From UBA1205 sp045534635 (GTDB taxonomy: Bacteria; Bacteroidota; Bacteroidia; Bacteroidales; WCHB1-69), in the NCBI GenBank assembly GCA_045534635.1, contig JAZSKB010000037.1, positions 1 through 51,956 on the forward strand: a stretch of DNA of 51,956 bases, read 5' to 3'. Shown piece by piece: positions 7,503-16,208 of the stretch (within the stretch, counting starts at the first letter, position 1; every line of letters starts with the position of its first letter). Below the pieces are notes generated by a model. That model was given only the letters and a program-made list of their open reading frames with translations. It made no database searches and was not told the origin of the DNA. The position numbers and the translations under genes were made by a program.

Positions 7503-10500
7503 ATGAAAAAGTATTTAATTATCAGTATTTTGTTTCTTTTTTCAGTTTCTGCTATGGCACAAACTGCAGGCTTTACATTTGCCTACGATGGAAATAAACG
7601 ATGTACCCCAGCAACGGTAAGATTTACCAATACAAGTACAAGTCCAGGGACAATTACTTCTTATGATTGGGATTTTGGTGATGGTTCTACACATGGGAAT
7701 ACATCAGACCCTGTTCACGTTTTTCAAAGTGCAGGAACTTACACAGTAACGCTCACTGTAAATTGGGGTGGTACCCAAAGAACGGCAACAGCAAAAATTT
7801 TGGTAACAGACCCATTAAAACCAACATTTGTTGCATCAAAAGATACTATATGCCCGGGTGAAACAATAACATTTACCTCATCAATAGTTGCTCCAGGAAA
7901 TGCTGGAGGTGTTCGTTCTTATACATGGAGTATGGGTGATGGTGGACAAAGTTCTCAAGCAAATCCATCGTGGAAATACCAAAATGCAGGAAATATTGAT
8001 ATCGCTTACGATGTAACTTTAACTATTGTTGATACAAATGGTTGTGAAACAATGGTAAAAGATACAAGTGCCGTTTTTGTTTGGGCAAAACCAATTGCAG
8101 AATTTGGTTCTACGGATACTATATTTTGTTATAATGATAACCAAACGACAGGTACGACTACTTTTATTAATATGACATCTGGAGATGTTAACAATGTAGC
8201 CTATAAATGGATATTTGGTGATGGTTCTACAAGTACAGACCAAAATCCTACAAAAACATTTAATTTAGGTAATCATGCTGTAACGTTGATAGCAACATCT
8301 TCTCATGGTTGTATAGATACTATGCATAAAGATAACTTTATCCAAATGATAAATTTTATTCCTACCTATACATACAGTGATTCTATTTTATGTAAAGTTC
8401 CTGCAACATTAAGAGTTCAAGGAACAAACATTAGAGGGACACAATATCACTGGTTATGGGGAGATGGTCGTGAAGGGTTTTCTTCAAATGGATACCTTGA
8501 CAAACGATATACAGAAGGTGGGGATTTTAATGTTATAGTGGAAGCAACACACCCACAAGGTTGTACTGCTAAAGATACTTTTACAGTTCACGTATTCGAT
8601 TATAACGATATTACTGTAATACCAGATGTTGACGATACCAATGATTGTGACCCAGCACATCCAATATATTTTAAAAATGGAGTACAATATCGACCGGGGT
8701 CTAATACTACCTCCGATTTTGGTTTTGGCGAAGTGAAATGGGTATTTGGAGATGGAACAGTAGCCACAGGTGATAGTGTTTCTCATCTATATCCAAATTA
8801 TGGAGATTATGATGCTCAAATGATAGTAAAAGCTCCTTTTGGTTGTCAATTAGATACTGCATTTTTTAGAGTACATATCGTACGTATGAAAGCCGTTGCT
8901 GTAGTAACACAACCTGCTCCACCAAATCCTCCTCATGGATGTGCTCCTCATTCTGTTGAATTGACAAATATTCCAGACTCTTTGGTAAGTTCTTCTCCTA
9001 TTACAGATTTTATTTGGTATTGGGATTATAGAGATTATAATGCTGATGGGGACCAAGAGCCTGATACAACAGCGGCTGATGTACAAACGCACGAATATCA
9101 AGATACAGGTATTTTTGAAGTTCGATTGAGATTAATTAATGAACAAGGTTGTCATTACGATGTATATATAAATACTATTCAGGTGGGCTATCCTCCTATA
9201 TGTGGTGCTAATTATGAGTTTAAAGCCGATTGTAAAAGTATGATAGGATTGAACGTTACTGCTCACGATAGTTTAGATGAACATGGAAACCTTGTTGCAA
9301 AAGCTTATGCAAATGGTTGGACATGGATAGACCCTGCAACGCAATCTCCTATCGGAGATGGAGATACGGCTTCATTAGGTTATTCTGGTGTAGGATTCCA
9401 AGGCTTAGTGTTGTCTCCATCTCACAATGGTTGTACTGGTTCAGGACCATCTTTGCAAAATGTGTGTTTTGTTTGTCCTCCTGTAGTGGCATTTGATAAT
9501 CCAAAAGACAATATGGACGGAACGCACCCAGAATATTGTGAATTCCCTGAAATACATTTTGCAAAAACACATGATAAATGTCAAGGAACAAGATATTTTT
9601 GGAAATTTGGAGATTGTGATTCAAATAGAACGATAGAATCTACCTCTGACACTTTGTTACCAACAGACAAAGACCCTATTTTCCAATATAGTGATACTGG
9701 TGGTGCTTATCCTGGTTATTTGTGTGAATTAAAAGGTGTAATTATGGCAACACTTTGGGCAGAAAATGACGAACAATGGAATATAGATAGCATTGTAATA
9801 GCGGACAATGTGACAGGTTTGCCAGTGGATACTCTTGGTTTTTGCCCTGTATGTACCGACCAAACAGAGCAAATTTTCTATATTTCTGCTTACAATATGA
9901 ACTTTACAACAGATAGAGGAAGTAAAAATGTTTATGTTTGTGCAGGAGATAGTATAAAATTCTGGGATTCAACAGAAGTACTTAATTGTACTCCTCTTAA
10001 CAATTGGGGATTTATGTTTATAGAAGCAGCAGATAATAGTGTTCCTCCTGTATGGCCTTTAAATGAATGGGTTCCATTACAACCATACGTAAAACCAGTA
10101 GCAAGTTCCGAAAAAAATCAAATAGATGGTTATTGGATGAAATTTTATTATCCGAATACTTACACTGTAGTAATGCAAGATACGTCTTCATTTGCTCAAT
10201 GTATTTATAATGATACTCTTGAAATACGTGTATATCCACAGAGTGTACCAGATTTTACTTCTTCAAGAACAAATGCTAATTTCTATTTAGGAAGAGATAC
10301 TTTGTGTGCCAATAATCCAGACTCATTGCATTTAAGAGATGCCTCTTTTACCAATTGGCCTTTTGATACATTGGAAATAACTGGATGGAAATGGATAGTT
10401 GGAAGAGATACTGCTTATGGAAAAAATCCAATTATAGTAGATACGCTTTATGGTATGAAAGATTTGGAGTTGACAGTTACAAATGAATTTGGATGTGATT

Positions 10501-12509
10501 CAACAATAACGGTTTTAGATTATGTTTTAGTTAATGGGATAATACCTTCATTCAAAACATTAAAGAAAACTTATTGCAACAAGGAACCTATTTCATTCCA
10601 AAATACTTCAGATATTAATCCAAGAGCATATAACCAAAATACAATAATGAAATGTACTTGGGATTTTGGAGATGGAACTAAAACAATTCAGTATATTAGT
10701 CCAAATTCATCATCAGCAGATAAATACATAACACATGCTTATGATTTACCTAACGTGAGTAACAAAGTAGTGGTTTCATTAACCGTTGAATCAGAAGGAT
10801 TTGATTGCCAAACAACAATTACAGACACATTGACAATTAATCGACCAATTGCAGATTTTTCCGATGATGGACATAATTATCCTTGTATCGGTGTAGGTAA
10901 AAATATTACATTCTACGACCAATCTCAAGGAGATATTACTTATTATGAATGGCATTTTGGAGATAAGTATGCAGGAAGTGATAGTGTAGCAGTGGGAGAA
11001 AATATGGATACAGTACGTCACGTATATACTGTAGCAAGTTCTTTTGATGTTCGTCTTATTGTTACCGATGACCAAATGTGTACAGATACTTTGTTGCGTG
11101 AAAATTATGTATTTATTGATGGACCTTCAGGAGATATTACTTATTCCCCATTTTCAGGTTGCGTAAACCTTCAAGCAACGTTCCAACCTACAGTATTGAA
11201 TACAGATAGTGTTGTTATCAATCCAGATGGAGAAACAGAAGTAATCCGTTCAGGTATAGCAGTAAATAATCCAATTCGCCATACATATAGAGTAGGTGGT
11301 GCCTATGTTCCTTATTTTTATTTAATAAGATGGACAAACAATAATGGAACTATGGAGCGTTGCGTTGTAGAATGGTCCGGGAAAGATACAATTTTCCCAA
11401 TAGAAATGGAACCAGATTTTGAAATAGATAGTTTATATTGTCCAAATGTACCTATTACATTTATAAATAAAACAGAAATAATCCCTAATTTATTATCTTT
11501 AGATTCAGCACGTTGGTGCTATACAGAAACAAGTACAGATACCATAACTGCAATAGATGGTCAAACACAATACGATTCTTCTGGTTGGTATAAGGTTACT
11601 ATGATAGGTCATTCTAAATTGTGTGCAAAAACAAAAACTCGATATATAGAAGTAATGGAACTTCCTGATTTTAGGTTTCTTCCAGATACAGCAAAAGCAT
11701 GTGATGGTTTAGAAGTAGAATTTATAGCAGATACAAGTTCATATACCAAAGAGCAAATGTCTCGTACAACAAATTTTGATTGGACATTCAACGATGGAGA
11801 AACTTATACAGGGCACCCTATAAGCAGAGAATTTACAACATCAGGGGACTATATATTCGACGTAGATGTTACCTTTACACCTCAAAATTGTATAATAAAA
11901 TATACAGATACTGTTGCAATATCAGCGTTTAAATCGCCTACAGCAGATTTTACATCAAATCCAATGGAAGCCAATGCAGGAGAAACATTTAACTTTACAG
12001 ATGCTTCTATTCAAGGAGATGGCGTAATTACCAATTGGGATTGGGATTTTGGCGATGAACAAACAGGAAAAGACCAAAATCCAAGTCATGTCTTTGAAAA
12101 TACTTCAGGATATATTACCGTAACCTTAGTTGTTACTGATGAACATGGTTGTAAAGGAACGATTCAAAAGCAAGTTTTGGTAACCGAAAGTATGGCGTTT
12201 CCTAATGTTTTGACACCTGATGCTAATTGTGAAGGAGAACCTTGTGTGTTCCGTCCAATTGAAGACAAAGGATTTTTCAAAGAATTTAAAATGGAAATTT
12301 ATGACCGTTGGGGAATGTTGATTTGGAGAAATAGTTGTACGGACCCAAATTGCCCAAGCCAAGGTACAGATTTCTGGTGGGATGGACGTAATAGACAAGG
12401 GAATCGTGTTTCCGATGGTGTATATTATTGGGTGATTTACGGAATACCATTGTCAGAAACAAATACTATTATTCTCAATGGTTCTGTTACGGTAATGAGT
12501 GGAAAATAA
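7503..12509 (+). CDS. PKD-repeat surface protein with type B T9SS sorting domain
   Basis: A 1668-residue secreted protein. A signal peptide (MKKYLIISILFLFSVSAMAQ) is followed by a long array of PKD/Ig-like domains. The signature WDFGDG occurs at residues 56-61 and variants recur (WSMGDG, WIFGDG, WVFGDG, WDFGDG, WDFGDE), spaced roughly 85-110 residues apart in the clearer parts. The last 105 residues (about 1564-1668, starting near FPNVLTPDANC and containing EIYDRWGMLIWR and VSDGVYYW) match the gliding-motility-associated C-terminal domain, the type B cargo signal of the type IX secretion system. The protein is therefore probably carried across the outer membrane and anchored or released at the surface as an adhesin-like filament. 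The middle third (about 560-900) is rich in cysteine and less obviously PKD. Ligand unknown. It is monocistronic, with its own promoter and a strong terminator. Confidence 0.88.
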   Translation: MKKYLIISILFLFSVSAMAQTAGFTFAYDGNKRCTPATVRFTNTSTSPGTITSYDWDFGDGSTHGNTSDPVHVFQSAGTYTVTLTVNWGGTQRTATAKILVTDPLKPTFVASKDTICPGETITFTSSIVAPGNAGGVRSYTWSMGDGGQSSQANPSWKYQNAGNIDIAYDVTLTIVDTNGCETMVKDTSAVFVWAKPIAEFGSTDTIFCYNDNQTTGTTTFINMTSGDVNNVAYKWIFGDGSTSTDQNPTKTFNLGNHAVTLIATSSHGCIDTMHKDNFIQMINFIPTYTYSDSILCKVPATLRVQGTNIRGTQYHWLWGDGREGFSSNGYLDKRYTEGGDFNVIVEATHPQGCTAKDTFTVHVFDYNDITVIPDVDDTNDCDPAHPIYFKNGVQYRPGSNTTSDFGFGEVKWVFGDGTVATGDSVSHLYPNYGDYDAQMIVKAPFGCQLDTAFFRVHIVRMKAVAVVTQPAPPNPPHGCAPHSVELTNIPDSLVSSSPITDFIWYWDYRDYNADGDQEPDTTAADVQTHEYQDTGIFEVRLRLINEQGCHYDVYINTIQVGYPPICGANYEFKADCKSMIGLNVTAHDSLDEHGNLVAKAYANGWTWIDPATQSPIGDGDTASLGYSGVGFQGLVLSPSHNGCTGSGPSLQNVCFVCPPVVAFDNPKDNMDGTHPEYCEFPEIHFAKTHDKCQGTRYFWKFGDCDSNRTIESTSDTLLPTDKDPIFQYSDTGGAYPGYLCELKGVIMATLWAENDEQWNIDSIVIADNVTGLPVDTLGFCPVCTDQTEQIFYISAYNMNFTTDRGSKNVYVCAGDSIKFWDSTEVLNCTPLNNWGFMFIEAADNSVPPVWPLNEWVPLQPYVKPVASSEKNQIDGYWMKFYYPNTYTVVMQDTSSFAQCIYNDTLEIRVYPQSVPDFTSSRTNANFYLGRDTLCANNPDSLHLRDASFTNWPFDTLEITGWKWIVGRDTAYGKNPIIVDTLYGMKDLELTVTNEFGCDSTITVLDYVLVNGIIPSFKTLKKTYCNKEPISFQNTSDINPRAYNQNTIMKCTWDFGDGTKTIQYISPNSSSADKYITHAYDLPNVSNKVVVSLTVESEGFDCQTTITDTLTINRPIADFSDDGHNYPCIGVGKNITFYDQSQGDITYYEWHFGDKYAGSDSVAVGENMDTVRHVYTVASSFDVRLIVTDDQMCTDTLLRENYVFIDGPSGDITYSPFSGCVNLQATFQPTVLNTDSVVINPDGETEVIRSGIAVNNPIRHTYRVGGAYVPYFYLIRWTNNNGTMERCVVEWSGKDTIFPIEMEPDFEIDSLYCPNVPITFINKTEIIPNLLSLDSARWCYTETSTDTITAIDGQTQYDSSGWYKVTMIGHSKLCAKTKTRYIEVMELPDFRFLPDTAKACDGLEVEFIADTSSYTKEQMSRTTNFDWTFNDGETYTGHPISREFTTSGDYIFDVDVTFTPQNCIIKYTDTVAISAFKSPTADFTSNPMEANAGETFNFTDASIQGDGVITNWDWDFGDEQTGKDQNPSHVFENTSGYITVTLVVTDEHGCKGTIQKQVLVTESMAFPNVLTPDANCEGEPCVFRPIEDKGFFKEFKMEIYDRWGMLIWRNSCTDPNCPSQGTDFWWDGRNRQGNRVSDGVYYWVIYGIPLSETNTIILNGSVTVMSGK

Positions 12510-12531
12510 ATAAGAAATATGTAATTTTCAT

Positions 12532-12568
12532 AAAAGAGGTTAATAATTTTATTAACCTCTTTTTTTTC
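12532..12568 (+). terminator. Rho-independent terminator of PKD-protein gene
   Basis: A perfect 13-base stem (12532-12544 with 12551-12563, AAAAGAGGTTAAT/ATTAACCTCTTTT) with a six-base loop, followed by an uninterrupted T run to 12568. Confidence 0.88.
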
Positions 12569-12583
12569 AAAAAACCGACTACT

Positions 12584-12600
12584 TTGGCACGATTTTTGTT
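12584..12600 (+). promoter_or_regulatory. Sigma-54-like -24/-12 promoter (site B)
   Basis: TTGGCACGATTTTTGTT has the full TTGGCACG -24 element and, at exact spacing, TTGT in place of the -12 TTGC. It points towards the DUF1573-cysS-lgt-sufD operon, 160 bases before the first start codon. Two TAnnTTTG boxes (12634 and 12728) lie downstream, so this operon could have three promoters. Confidence 0.6.
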
Positions 12601-12623
12601 ATTGTAAATTTAACTTGAAAAGT

Positions 12624-12683
12624 TATTTTTTTATATCTTTGCAAAAAAAATAATTCTAAAATTTTGCTTGTTGAATCTATAAT
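12624..12683 (+). repeat. 60-base repeat with promoter box (R1, copy 1)
   Basis: This 60-base stretch matches 24805-24864 at 56 of 60 positions by direct comparison. Its 35-base core (12646-12680) also recurs inverted at 29579-29613. The left part contains a TAnnTTTG box (12634-12641), and the conserved right part ends CTTGTTGAATCTATAAT. In both plus-strand copies a second TAnnTTTG promoter follows 80-95 bases later, just ahead of a secreted-protein gene. Confidence 0.8.
12634..12641 (+). promoter_or_regulatory. -7 box inside repeat R1
   Basis: TATCTTTG matches TAnnTTTG and is part of the conserved repeat. It would give a leader of about 115 bases for the downstream operon. Confidence 0.5.
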
Positions 12684-12727
12684 AAGAAAAAATTTGCAAA
12701 ACATTTTACGATTTCTACAAAAAATGT

Positions 12728-12735
12728 TATCTTTG
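12728..12735 (+). promoter_or_regulatory. Proximal -7 box for DUF1573-cysS operon
   Basis: TATCTTTG lies 25 bases before the chosen start at 12760, in the AAAAAATGT context shared with other promoters of the window. Its position supports that start over any earlier in-frame codon. Confidence 0.75.
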
Positions 12736-12759
12736 CATTTTAACAAAAAAAATATAAAA

Positions 12760-13830
12760 ATGAAAAAGGTTGCGTTAATATTCTGTATTACAGTTTTTTG
12801 TAGTGAATTGTTTTCACAAAAATTAGTTTTTGAAAAATATTCTTATGATTTTGGTAACATTAAAGAAGTAGATGGCGTTGTAGGTTATGAATTTAGTTTT
12901 ACTAACAAAAATACCAAAGCATATATTGACAAAATAGTATCACCTATTGGTAATTTACGAGTAAATTATTCTCGAAATATATTATCTAAAAAGCAAATAG
13001 GGAAAATAATTGTTAGTTTCAATCCTGTTGGTACAAATGGGGCATTCTCTCACGATATTGCAGTTTTTGCTGTAGAAAAAAAAGATACTTTAAAATACAT
13101 TCTCAACATTAAAGGCAATGTAGAAAAAAAGGCTGTTTCTATTCCAGAACAATATCCGATGAAAGAAGGAAACCTCCGTTATAAAACTAACCATATTAAT
13201 ATGCAACTAACACCAACAACAGTTTATAGAGATACATTTTATTTCTTCAATGAAGATAATAAAACAATGACTTTTGAGACTCGAAATATACCTGCAGCTG
13301 TCAAAATAATATATCTTACACCCTCTTTGCAACCTAATGAAGGAGGAATTTTAGTATTTGATTATTCTGCAAAAATAAAAAACGATTGGGGAACAATTTG
13401 GGATAAAATTACTGTTGTTACCAACGATTCCCTTCGTCCGAATAAATCATTACACGTTAATGGAAAAATCTTTGATGATTATTCCAATTGGACAGAAAAA
13501 GAATTGGCAAATGCTCCTAAAATAGAATTTTCAGAAGAAGAATATCATTTTGGAACAGTAACAGAAGGCGAAAATGTAGAACATGTTTTTACTATTTTCA
13601 ATAAAGGAAAAAGCACACTTTATTTGCGTAAATTAAAACCTTCTTGCAGTTGCACTATGGCAAAACCAGAAAAAGATGTTTTAGAACCCGGAGATAGTAC
13701 AACTGTAAAAGTTATTTTTATGACAGCACGCAAAAACGGTTCTCAAGTTCGTACTATGGATATTATTTCTAACGACCCCCAACGCCCTTCTTCTACTTTG
13801 AAAATGGTAGGTAAAGTAAATCCTAAATAA
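12760..13830 (+). CDS. Secreted DUF1573-domain protein
   Basis: A 356-residue exported protein. The start at 12760 is chosen because it gives a proper signal peptide (MKKVALIFCITVFCSELFSQ) and follows a -7 box at 12728. The frame is open further upstream, but that part runs through the promoter. The N-terminal half is an Ig-like region (FEKYSYDFGNIKEVDG). The C-terminal part (about 250-356, EYHFGTVTEGENVEHVFTIFN, then KPSCSCT) is a DUF1573 domain, an ASPM-SPD-2-Hydin-related Ig-like fold common in Bacteroidota envelope proteins. The KPSCSCT cysteine pair is the family hallmark. It is first in a tight operon with cysS, lgt, sufD and an ABC-F gene. Role unknown. Confidence 0.82.
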   Translation: MKKVALIFCITVFCSELFSQKLVFEKYSYDFGNIKEVDGVVGYEFSFTNKNTKAYIDKIVSPIGNLRVNYSRNILSKKQIGKIIVSFNPVGTNGAFSHDIAVFAVEKKDTLKYILNIKGNVEKKAVSIPEQYPMKEGNLRYKTNHINMQLTPTTVYRDTFYFFNEDNKTMTFETRNIPAAVKIIYLTPSLQPNEGGILVFDYSAKIKNDWGTIWDKITVVTNDSLRPNKSLHVNGKIFDDYSNWTEKELANAPKIEFSEEEYHFGTVTEGENVEHVFTIFNKGKSTLYLRKLKPSCSCTMAKPEKDVLEPGDSTTVKVIFMTARKNGSQVRTMDIISNDPQRPSSTLKMVGKVNPK

Positions 13831-13848
13831 AAAATAAAATTACAAATT

Positions 13849-15330
13849 ATGAATGTCAACATAAAGCCCAATCGTTTACATATACAAAATACGCTTACAC
13901 GCAAAAAAGAAGCATTTATTCCTTTACATTCTCCTTTTGTGGGAATGTATGTTTGTGGGCCTACCGTTTACGGAGAACCTCATTTAGGACATGCCCGTCC
14001 TGCCATCGTTTTTGATATTATCTTTCGTTATCTTAAATTTTTAGGATACAATGTTCGTTATGTACGCAACATTACCGATGTAGGACATCTTGAAAACGAT
14101 GCCGATGAAGGAGAAGATAAAATTGCAAAAAAAGCACGATTGGAACAATTAGAACCAATGGAAGTTGCACAACATTATTTGGATATGTATCACGTTGCTA
14201 TGGATGCTCTCAATGTTTTGCGTCCAAGTATAGAAGCACGAGCAAGTGGGCATATTATGGAACAAATAGATTTGGTGCAAAAGATTTTAGACGAAGGTTA
14301 TGCCTATGAATCAAATGGTTCTGTTTATTTCGATGTGATAAAATATGATAAAAATTTCCATTATGGTATTCTTTCTGGCAGAAAAATTGAAGAAATGAAA
14401 TCTGCAACTCGTGATTTAGACGGACAAGAAGAAAAACGTAATTCCGCTGATTTTGCTTTGTGGAAAAAAGCCTCACCAGAACATATCATGCGTTGGAAAT
14501 CTCCTTGGAGTATAGGTTTCCCCGGTTGGCATTTAGAATGTACTGCTATGAGTACTAAATATTTAGGAACATCTTTCGATATTCATGGAGGTGGTATGGA
14601 TTTAATGTTTCCTCATCATGAGTCAGAAATTTGTCAAAATCGCATCGCTAATGGTACTGATACCGTAAAATATTGGATACATAACAATATGATTACCATA
14701 AATGGTAAAAAAATGGGCAAATCGTTGAATAATTTTATTACGCTTAATCAATTTTTCAAAGGTTCTCACGAGGCTTTACAACAAGCCTATAGCCCAATGA
14801 CAATAAGATTTTTTATTCTTCAGGCTCACTATGGAGGTACCGTAGATTTTTCTAATGAATCTTTGATAGCGGCAGAAAAAGGCATGAATAAATTATTTGC
14901 GGCATACGATTTAATTCCTAAACTAAAAGCAAACAATTCTTCTTCTGAAGATATTGATGCTTTATTTCAAAATTGTTTCAATGCAATGGACGATGATTTC
15001 AATACTCCTATTGTGATTGCCAATTTATTTGAAGCCTCTCGTATCATCAATTCTGTTAATGATGGTAAATCTCAACTTACACAAAATGATATTGACCGTA
15101 TAAAACAATTGTTTGAAACATTTTTGTTTGAAATTTTAGGAATGAAATACGAACAGTCTATTTCCTCAAATGGATTAGATGAACAATTGATGAACATAAT
15201 TATTGATTTGCGAACAAAAGCAAAACAAAACAAAGATTATGCAACCTCAGATACTATTCGAGATATGCTTTCATCAATAGGAATTGTACTCAAAGATACC
15301 AAAGATGGTGTTGAATGGCAATTAAAATAA
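13849..15330 (+). CDS. cysS: Cysteinyl-tRNA synthetase
   Basis: A 493-residue class I aminoacyl-tRNA synthetase that charges tRNA(Cys). The sequence shows the zinc-binding Cys36 in VCGPTVYG, the HIGH-equivalent HLGH at 45-48, the WHLECTAMS and HGGGMDLMFPHHE blocks that coordinate zinc and recognise cysteine, and the KMSKS-equivalent KMGKS at 288-292. The C-terminal DALR-type helical domain is present. Length is as expected. It starts 18 bases after the DUF1573 gene and is followed by lgt after only seven bases, so it is co-transcribed. Confidence 0.97.
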   Translation: MNVNIKPNRLHIQNTLTRKKEAFIPLHSPFVGMYVCGPTVYGEPHLGHARPAIVFDIIFRYLKFLGYNVRYVRNITDVGHLENDADEGEDKIAKKARLEQLEPMEVAQHYLDMYHVAMDALNVLRPSIEARASGHIMEQIDLVQKILDEGYAYESNGSVYFDVIKYDKNFHYGILSGRKIEEMKSATRDLDGQEEKRNSADFALWKKASPEHIMRWKSPWSIGFPGWHLECTAMSTKYLGTSFDIHGGGMDLMFPHHESEICQNRIANGTDTVKYWIHNNMITINGKKMGKSLNNFITLNQFFKGSHEALQQAYSPMTIRFFILQAHYGGTVDFSNESLIAAEKGMNKLFAAYDLIPKLKANNSSSEDIDALFQNCFNAMDDDFNTPIVIANLFEASRIINSVNDGKSQLTQNDIDRIKQLFETFLFEILGMKYEQSISSNGLDEQLMNIIIDLRTKAKQNKDYATSDTIRDMLSSIGIVLKDTKDGVEWQLK

Positions 15331-15337
15331 TAAAACA

Positions 15338-16204
15338 ATGAATCTATTATATATTAATTGGGACGTTTCTCCTATTATTTTTGATAATGGTTTGCCTTTA
15401 CGTTGGTATGGCATATTTTTGGTAATAGGATTTGCAATAGCGGCATATTTATTTAGAAAAATGGTTGTAAAAGAAGGTATGAATGCAGATTTGTCTGATG
15501 CGTTTATTGCCTACACTGTTCTTTGGACAATGGTTGGTTTGCGAATAGGACATTGTATTTTTTACGATTGGGCATATTTTAGCAATCATTTTATTGAAAT
15601 TTTTATTCCATTTGTTCAAACTCCTGATGGTTGGGAATTTTCTGGTTATCAAGGGTTAGCAAGTCATGGAGGAACTATTGCTATCATTTTTTATGTACTG
15701 TATTTTTCGCGTAAGCACAAAGTAAATTTATTGTGGCTTTTAGATAGATTGGCATTATGTATTCCTATTGCAGCGGCTTTTGTTCGTTGTGGCAATTTAA
15801 TGAATTCTGAAATTATAGGAACTATTACCGATATGCCTTGGGGATTTGTATTTATGCAATTGGCTGGAACAAATGAATGTTGTGAACCTCGTCACCCAGC
15901 ACAATTATACGAAGCAAGTGTCTATTTGCTTTTGTTTGTTTATCAAATGTGGTATTATTTTATGTTTACCAAAGGAAAAGTTCCTGCAGGAAGAGCCGTT
16001 GGCACTTTGCTTGTTGTGATTTTTACTGCAAGATTTTTCATCGAATTTTTCAAAGCCGACCAAGTAGCATTTGAGGCAAATATGACACTCAATATGGGAC
16101 AATGGCTTAGTTTGCCATTCATCGTTTTAGGAATTTTCTGCCTTGTGTATTCTGTGGTTAAAAAAACGATTTCTACACCACATTATTCAACAAAAAAAAG
16201 ATAA
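15338..16204 (+). CDS. lgt: Prolipoprotein diacylglyceryl transferase
   Basis: A 288-residue inner-membrane enzyme that transfers diacylglycerol from phosphatidylglycerol to the lipobox cysteine of prolipoproteins, the first step of lipoprotein maturation. It has about seven hydrophobic helices, an N-terminal PLRWYGI segment, the GLASHGG motif with the essential His, the Lgt signature around RCGNLMNSEIIG and the conserved RHPAQLYEA. The product would serve the several lipoproteins encoded in this window. It starts seven bases after cysS and ends four bases before the chosen sufD start. Confidence 0.96.
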   Translation: MNLLYINWDVSPIIFDNGLPLRWYGIFLVIGFAIAAYLFRKMVVKEGMNADLSDAFIAYTVLWTMVGLRIGHCIFYDWAYFSNHFIEIFIPFVQTPDGWEFSGYQGLASHGGTIAIIFYVLYFSRKHKVNLLWLLDRLALCIPIAAAFVRCGNLMNSEIIGTITDMPWGFVFMQLAGTNECCEPRHPAQLYEASVYLLLFVYQMWYYFMFTKGKVPAGRAVGTLLVVIFTARFFIEFFKADQVAFEANMTLNMGQWLSLPFIVLGIFCLVYSVVKKTISTPHYSTKKR

Positions 16205-16208
16205 TTAT

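Noticed and set aside
12664..12759. N-terminal extension of the DUF1573 protein
   Set aside because: The extension runs through the proximal promoter box and would bury the signal peptide. The start at 12760 is far better.
15990..16010. TTGGCAC followed by TTGTT inside lgt, resembling a sigma-54 site
   Set aside because: It is inside coding sequence for the C-terminal helices of Lgt, lacks the G after GGCAC and the flanks shared by the three intergenic sites, and would be 200 bases from the next start.
16143..16208. N-terminal extension of SufD overlapping lgt
   Set aside because: It starts at a non-ATG codon inside lgt, and the residues added do not fit SufD. The ATG at 16209 follows the lgt stop by four bases.
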